From Rhinopomastus cyanomelas (Eukaryota > Chordata > Aves > Bucerotiformes > Rhinopomastidae), in contig VXBP01003488.1 in NCBI GenBank assembly GCA_013400115.1, positions 62,001 to 126,000 of the forward strand: a DNA stretch of 64,000 bases, given 5' to 3'. Below the pieces are notes generated by a model. That model was not told where the DNA came from. It searched no databases and saw nothing but the letters and a program-made list of their open reading frames with translations. Positions within the stretch are counted from its first letter, which is position 1. The number at the start of each line of letters is the position of its first letter. The translations under genes were made by a program, and so were the position numbers. Shown here in pieces: positions 58,021 to 64,000 of this stretch.

Positions 58021-61000
58021 GCCAGGGATTTGGAACAGGGCAAGAAACCCATCAGTTAATGAATCTCTGCAGTGCCTCTGGCCCCTGTGCCTCCCCCTGC
58101 AGAGCTGTATTGGCTGTGGAAGGGCTAAAGCGGCTGCTCTGGCACTAAAGGACATTAATGAGGTAATACTGCTGATTGTGAAAAGATCTTGATTTAAAAC
58201 TGCCTGTTTCTCTAATGTCCTGAAGTGAGAGGTTAATGCAAAACAAGAGTGTTTTGTCATAAAGCAGTTTCTCTTTGGGCGGACAGCCCGAACATTGGGT
58301 TTAACAGGTGCTGCTGCACATCCAGTGGGAAGAAAACTTAAAAAACACCCAACTTTGCAGGAGTGGACACTCCCAAAACAAAAACCTGCACGAGGTGGGG
58401 TTTTGTGACCTGGTAAATGGCTTTTGAGAGCTGAATAATAGTCGTTAGTGATAGGGATCACACAGTCCCTTCGGCTTCATGGCAGACTCCTGGAGCCTGG
58501 CTGCGGTGGGTGTGTGTTTGCCAAACAGCTCCAGAGCAGCACGGGACTCTCCTTTTTCAGCTCCTGCTCACCCTCACTGTAGTTCTCAGACCCTCCCAGC
58601 CACATGTTTCACCACCCTGTGAGCTGATGAACTTGAGGTGACAGGGAGTGTCCTGAACCCCTCAGAGAAGTCCCCTGTGGGCGCTCGCTGGTGTCTGAGG
58701 GTGGTTCCATGCGGATGGTTTTTCACAAGCACTCTCTCATTGTCATCTCCTGTGACTCTATTAATTTTTCTTGTGCGGTGGCTTCTCCAACAATTGAATT
58801 TGGGCTCCCTGGCGATGAGCTCCCATCAAAAGCAGCAATTACAGCTCTCAGCGCTGTGGAATCAATCACAGTAAACCCTTTAGTTATGCCAGGTTTTCAT
58901 TTTGTGGTCAGGGATTAAATCCAATCCATTTACCATTTGTTTATTTATGAGGTGGGCTTTCAGCTGACCTTGTAAGGCTTTTCTGTCTTCATGTCATGTG
59001 ATCCCAGAGACAGACTTCAGAAATCTTGTTTCATATAATGCGGATGGACGTAATGTAATCAGTAAGGTGTTGACAAAGCTGATTTAAACCATGGGAAATG
59101 AAATCCTCTTTCGGGTCAGCGCTGTCAGCCTTTAGTTCCCATCTCTTATTTCATTTTTCCCAGGGCTCTGGAGCTATCTCAGCTTTCCATATTGCATGAT
59201 TATTTTCTTCCTTTCCACTGTGTTAGGTTGAATTTCCAAGAGTTTACTTGGAAAATTGAGCTGGGGGTGGGCATGTTTTGGGGTTTTTCCATCTCTTATG
59301 GCATCACCTTTTTCAATTGCCGTGTGTGTGGTGCAGGTTTGAAGTCAGAAGTGAAGATGTGCTGGCATTTCTTGCTTGATTCCAGCCACTTGCCCGGGGG
59401 ACGATAAGCTCTGGGTCAAATCTCACTCATATTTCCTAGGTTTTCTACCTTTCCTCGTGGTGATGAGGGACAGCCCCTGTGCTGTGCAGTTGTCTTAATT
59501 CTGCTGTCACATACTGCGTGGTGACATCTAGGGTTCTTCTTTGCAGCATTGCTCAGGCTATTTGCAAACCCTCTGGAGCAGAGTGGGGAAGGTACTGCCC
59601 TGCTGATTGCTCAGTTCCGTGCTGTGAATGTGTGTCATGGGATTGAATCCTGGAAACCCCACCCCTGACCATGAGGGGATGTTGTGTGCAGGCTGCTGTG
59701 CTGTGCCTTGCAGTGGTGATGTGGTCAGTGCTGGGCTGAGGTATCTGCTCATCTGTATGTGAAGTCTTGAAACCGAAGGTAAACGGAGATCTTATTTGAC
59801 TGCTGACTGCCTTGTTCATCTTTGTGATGGCGCCTAGCAGTACTGCTAGGACTCCAGGTCTGGTGATAGGGCATCACAGCTCAGCTTTGACTGCTCTCTG
59901 CTGTGACTGCCCTTCTCTTTCTAGAGAAGCCAGGGGGAAGTCAAGAGTGCTCACTGGAGACAAAGGTGGTTGATAGGAGCAAGGGAGGGGAGCCAGGTGG
60001 AGGTGCAGCTCGCTGCACATGGTATGTGCAGGCAGAGCATCGCTTGATCCGCAGTTCCTTTAGAGAGCCCTAATACAGTCTCTGTTATTTTGGCCTTTTG
60101 CGCTTTGAGTGGCATAAATACCAGTTCTCATCAGATAGCATTTGGAGCTCACTGCTTTTCCAAGTGGATTTGCTATTTAGATTTGGCTTTTGGGGTAAGA
60201 TTTGTATCTCAGAAAACAGCACTTTCCAGGGAGCTCCAAATCCTCTTGAGTCACCAGTTATGTTGGGCCAAGCTGTGCTGTTACACAGGCTAAGAAATCT
60301 CCATGTGCTGCAAGGGCGCTGTATAAGTAAGAAATAAGGTAATAAATCACTTATCATTGGCTCTCACCTCTGAAATTGAGGTCAGAAAGAAAAGCCCTTT
60401 GAGGGAGAAGCACCAAGGGAATCGCCTGATGGCCCCAGAAGGGGAGCACAACCTGAAGACCTTGCTTGGGCATTTAATTTCAAAAATATATAGCTAGTCC
60501 AAGATGAGTATCTGTCAAGCAGACAATTAACTGTCTGGTACGAGAAGTCTGACATTCAGATCGCATCATGCTTCCAAACCAGTGTGCAGCGTTCAAACCA
60601 CCAGGCACCTCTGACAGCAATTTGTCAGCAGCCCCCTGTCTCCCCGGAGCAGAGCTATTAATCTGTGTGTCATCAGCATCCAGATGACAACCAAGTCCAT
60701 GACAGTTGTGTTACTCCTACTGCTCTGGTGACCAGTGGGACACGGTACATGCCAAAGAACCTAAATCAGGGCAACAGATGTTCTTGTAGGAATCCCACAG
60801 TGCTTCAGAAGTTTCTATCCTTTCTCCTTGTTAATTCAAGAAGCTCTTTCCACAAACCTACTTCTTAGGATTCCTTCTCTCTTGTGCAGATAGAAATGTG
60901 GGAGCATCAGAGCTGTGGATGCAGAACTCCTGCAAACTCGTCATTGAGTAGTTATTGTCCAGTGGAAGAAGTATTGAATGTTTCAGTGTGAGGAAGAAGC

Positions 61001-61067
61001 AGTAGCAGTAGGGTTTATGGACATGAAACTGAACATGAATTTACATGTCCTGTAAAGCTCTTGTTTG
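58021..61067. other. unique DNA with a possible conserved non-coding segment
   Basis: A unique, repeat-free segment at about 58730-58960 has TAAT/ATTA-type cores (CTATTAATTTTTC, CAACAATTGAATTTGG, GGGATTAAATCC) and an unusually even, non-degraded look. No frame has a product I recognise. Confidence 0.4.
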
Positions 61068-61414
61068 CTGGGGAGACCTCATAGCAGCTTCCAATCCCTG
61101 AAGGGGCTACAGGGAAGCTGGAGGGACTTTTTCAAAGGGACTCTGTTGGTAGGACAAGGGGGCTGGGTTTGAGCTAAAAGAAGATTGAGATGAGATCTGA
61201 GGCAGAAATCCCTCCCTGTGAGGGTGCTGAGACCCTGGAACAGGTTGCCCAGGAAGGCTGTGGCTGCACCATCACTGGAAGTGTTCAAGGCCAGGTTGGA
61301 TGGGGCTCTGGTCAACCTGGTCTGGTGAGAGGTGTCACTGCCCATTTCAGGGGGTTGCCAGTGGGTGATCTCTGAGCAGCTTTCCAATCTAAACCTTTCC
61401 ATGACTCTGTGATT
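61068..61414 (+). mobile_element. CR1 LINE, 5'-truncated, type C
   Basis: It begins in the GGGAGACCTCATAGCAGC block and includes CTACAGGGAAGCTGGAGGG, GATCTGAGGCAGAAATCCC, ACCCTGGAACAGGTTGCCC and GTGTTCAAGGCCAGGTTGG. The type C tail is GAGAGGTGTCACTGCCC and GGGGGTTGCC, ending in a mutated pair ATGACTCTGTGATT. It is inverted relative to the type C copy at 62729-62985. Confidence 0.94.
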
Positions 61415-62138
61415 GTCAGCTGCTCTAGGTGCCCCCTGCCTCATGAGGTGTTGCATTGTGCCCCTTAGCGTGTGCGGGTAGGATTTGGCTCCCAGTACTG
61501 CAGGAGCTCAGGATTGCCCAGTCAGGAGAACAGCACTGAAATATTTTAAGTCCTGATAAGCTCATACGGAAACAACCCTAAGTGATGGGAGCAGCAAATT
61601 GGATTTGAGAACATGGAAAAGGGCATTGAATGTCTTCCTGATGCAGTGTGCCACATAGCGATGGACAAGCTCTGACCTAAAATCCATCCAGTTGACCTTC
61701 CTGAGAACTTTGAAGATGGGGTGTGAATGTGGGCTGTGCCACGTGTGAAATATCCTCTAAACATTTCTGTCACTACATTTGATTCTCAATTTACAATGAA
61801 GAAGGATTCATTCATCTGAGGAGAGACTGTTTAACGGCCTCAGCGCAGCCACCACTTTTATGAATCTGATGGGGTCAGGTTTGGTTTGAAGGGTGTTTGG
61901 GGCTGTGGAGCAGCGGAAGAAGTGCTGTTTGAAATAAAATGCAAGTTCTTTTCTTTCTCGTCTTCCTTTTGCAGTGGATTTTCAGTCAGGAAACAGACAA
62001 ATGACTCTCTGACAGTCACTCAGAGTGACTTCTGGAATTCATTTGGCCTTTAGTGTTTCCAAACTCCTTGTGTCAGTATGTTGCTTCAGTGTTGTTGGGA
62101 CCTGAGGTGTTTTCCCCTCTTATAAAAAACAATCCGTG
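61415..62138. other. unique DNA with a strong 3'-splice-site-like tract
   Basis: A clean pyrimidine tract at 61946-61970 runs into GCAG (61971-61974). The 25 codons after it are open until TAG at 62051-62053. No donor was found, and the exon status is unproven (see findings). Confidence 0.3.
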
Positions 62139-62557
62139 GCAGAGGAGACTGGAGGGAAAGTCTGATGGGGAGAGGCTGAGGGAGCTGGGGGTGTTTAAGC
62201 TGGAGAAGAGGAGACTCAGTGGGGGACCTTCTCCCTCTCTACAGCTCCCTGCAGGAAGGTTGTAGTCAAGTAGGGGCCAGGTACTTCTCCCAGGCAACCA
62301 GTACCAGGACAAGAGGGCAGGACCTGAAGCTGCCTGGGGAGGATTAGGCTGGATGTTAGGAAGCCCTTCCTCAGGGAAAGGGTGATTAGATGCTGGACTG
62401 CCCAGGGCAGTGGTGGAGTCTCCATGCCTGGAGGTGTTGAAGGCCAGCCTGGCTGTGGCCCTTAATGCCCTGATGTGGCCGCTGTGATGATGTTAGGTCC
62501 TGGTTTGATCTGGATGAGCTCAGAGGGCTTTTCTAGTCTCAGTCATTCTGTGATTGG
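62139..62557 (+). mobile_element. CR1 LINE, 5'-truncated, type B
   Basis: It starts at the GAGACTGGAGGGAAAGTC block, with ERLRELGVFKLEKRRLSGGP open at the 5' end. The RT tail then lost the frame. Tail: GATGTTAGGTCCTGGTTTG, GGATGAGCTCAGAGGGC, then ATTCTGTGATT. By eye it is the closest relative of 51738-52169, sharing nearly all of the last 200 bp. Confidence 0.95.
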
Positions 62558-62728
62558 TCTGGTTACAGCTCAGGTTGTGAGGCGAGTCAGACAGGTGGAT
62601 GTTGTGCTGTTTGTTTGCTTTATACACTAAAATAACCTCAAATACAGGTAATACAGATGTGTAAACGTGTGCAGTGGTTATACCTACAGATAGTGACCAA
62701 GCCTTTTCTTGGGGTAAGGCCAGGGAAA

Positions 62729-62985
62729 ATCACAGAATCACAGACCTCAGGGAACACCCTGTGTCAACCCCCTGCCACGGGCAGTGACACCTCTCACTAG
62801 ACCAGAGTGCCCAGAGCTACATCCAGCCTGGCCTTGAACCCTTCCAGAGGTGGAGCAGCCACAACCTAGGTACATTGTTCCAGTGAGGAATTTCTTTAGA
62901 TCTAATCTGAATCTCCTCTATTTTAGCTTGTGTCCTGTCACTAGATTACCTGGTAAATCACTGCCTAGGAAGGTCCCTCCCCAGC
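62729..62985 (-). mobile_element. CR1 LINE, 5'-truncated, type C
   Basis: The minus-strand end is AATCACAGAATCACAGACC (two octamers). Marks are CACGGGCAGTGACACCTCTC, GGCCTTGAACCCTTCCAGAGG and GTGGAGCAGCCACAACC. A deletion removed the usual CTCCTTGGGCAACCTG, leaving TAGGTACATTGTTCCAG. The 5' limit near 62985 is approximate. Confidence 0.92.
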
Positions 62986-64000
62986 TCTGTGCCTCTCAGG
63001 TTTTCCATGACCAGAGGACACTGCCTTTGTACCCAGCTGGTCCTTTTCCAGACACAGCACCATTGCTTTTTCATGAACGGGTTTATAACCCCCAAAAATC
63101 TGGGGCTTGCAGCTATGAAAGAGAACGGCAAGGTTGATTTAGAAAGTCCAGAAGGTGAGTTGAGGGGTGGATGAAGAGATGAAGGGTATAGAAGCATTGC
63201 TGCGGATGGATCCAGTGCTGTGAGGCTTATCCTGACTTTCCCAGGGCTTTGCTTTTTGTTCTCTGTGTCATCGTGGAGGACTCACAATTCCTGTCAAAGC
63301 AGAACAATGGGGGTGTCTCAAGTAGCTGGTTTTCTCCCTTTTTCTCCCCGTTCTGTACCTGCTCTTGTCCATCTGAAAGGTCTGTTCCCAGACCTTGAAA
63401 AGATTCTGTGATATTCTGTGTTTTAGTGCTTCTGATTCCTGAGGTTTTCCTTCACCCAGATGAGGGACAGGGAGGACAGAGCCATTAGATTTAATATTTA
63501 AGGCACTAATACTACCTGTGGCATCTCCAGACTTCCCTGGTCCCCTGTCTCAGGTGACATGGAATTAAATAGTCCCTATTAAACATTGATAAGGGCTCAG
63601 AGATGATTATCAGGTGATTATAGGCAGAAGGAAAAGCTTCCCTATCAATTTTAATATTTTTGTGGCTGTGACAGCATTTGGTTCCATCAGCTGCAGAATA
63701 TCCTGTGCAATAGGTCTGGCAAATTCACAGAGACTTGGCACTTTAAAAGCTGCTGTTTTCCACACACAGAGCTTTATTTCTCTCTAGTACAGGTCCAGAA
63801 CACCTTCAGTGGGAAGAATAAGTGTTGCAGGATCTCTGTGGGGAGCGTTTGGGAACTGTTTATCATGGAGCTTTATGGACACAATCAGGTTAAACAGATA
63901 ATAGCAGTAGGTAGATTGGGGTCTGTAACAAGGGCTGGGTACTGCAAATCCATGTTTGTCCACTGTGAGGGTAAGGAACCGGAACGTAGACCTGATTCCT
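62986..64000. other. unique non-coding DNA to window end
   Basis: ATTCTGTGATATTCTGTG at 63403-63420 mimics a CR1 octamer pair, but the bases before it are not clearly CR1. No gene was recognised. Confidence 0.5.

Noticed and set aside
63394..63421. ATTCTGTGATATTCTGTG as a CR1 tail
   Set aside because: Octamer-like pair but no GGTTGGA..CCTTCCAACC context before it.
1..64000. tRNA, rRNA, CRISPR, retroviral LTR or endogenous virus genes
   Set aside because: I looked for tRNA B-box text, regular spaced repeats, TG..CA LTR pairs, and gag/pol/env-like frames and found none. All reverse-transcriptase-like frames are CR1 LINE.
1..64000. A novel multi-gene biological system
   Set aside because: Only one candidate exon is supportable, and the rest is repeats and non-coding DNA, so no system can be claimed from this window.

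Overview
This 64 kb window is vertebrate nuclear DNA, almost certainly from a bird. The diagnostic signal is about 31 copies or fragments of the CR1 LINE (chicken repeat 1). They show the CR1 reverse-transcriptase C-terminal frame and the typical 3' end, with GGTTGGACT..GATGATCTT..AGGTC..TTCCAACC followed by one or two ATTCTRTG octamers. Summing the intervals listed here, CR1 covers about 9.6 kb, or 15% of the window. That is high for a bird. As an inference only, it fits a CR1-rich lineage such as woodpeckers and allies (Piciformes) or hornbills and hoopoes (Bucerotiformes). No bacterial, phage, plasmid or CRISPR features were seen.

Layout. Positions 1-330 hold a GC-rich, CTGG-rich stretch cut by the window edge. 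From 331 to about 36,890 the DNA is non-coding, with 17 CR1 pieces on both strands and a CR1-free block at 15,059-22,929. At about 36,890-37,250 lies the only CpG-rich segment. It holds a 23-base G run, a GC box, a pyrimidine tract, and an ATG in strong Kozak context opening a 35-codon frame that reaches a plausible splice donor. This is the best candidate for a promoter and first coding exon of a + strand gene, which I could not identify. An 11-N assembly gap sits in a C run just downstream. From 37,286 to 64,000 the DNA is again non-coding, possibly the first intron of that gene, with 14 CR1 copies concentrated at 40.6-52.2 kb and 57.9-63.0 kb.

CR1 types. By eye the copies fall into at least four 3'-end types. 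Type A has GTGTAACTTGATGTAGGTGATCCTGCT-like tails. Type B has GATGTTAGGTCCTGGTTTGG and GGATGAGCTCAGAGGG. Type C has GAGGTGTCACTGCCCATGGC and AGGGGGTTGG. Type D has GCTCAGGGACAGGGTTTAGTGG. These are my working labels, not database subfamily names. All copies are 5' truncated and none can be autonomous.

Other content: short microsatellites, two or three old CORE-SINE/MIR-like fragments, a purine-biased block, and several AT-rich unique segments that could be conserved non-coding elements. Apart from the CpG-associated exon I could support no protein-coding gene. Nearly all open frames are short chance frames or CR1-derived. No tRNA, rRNA or other RNA gene was recognised. I found no evidence of a novel multi-gene system.
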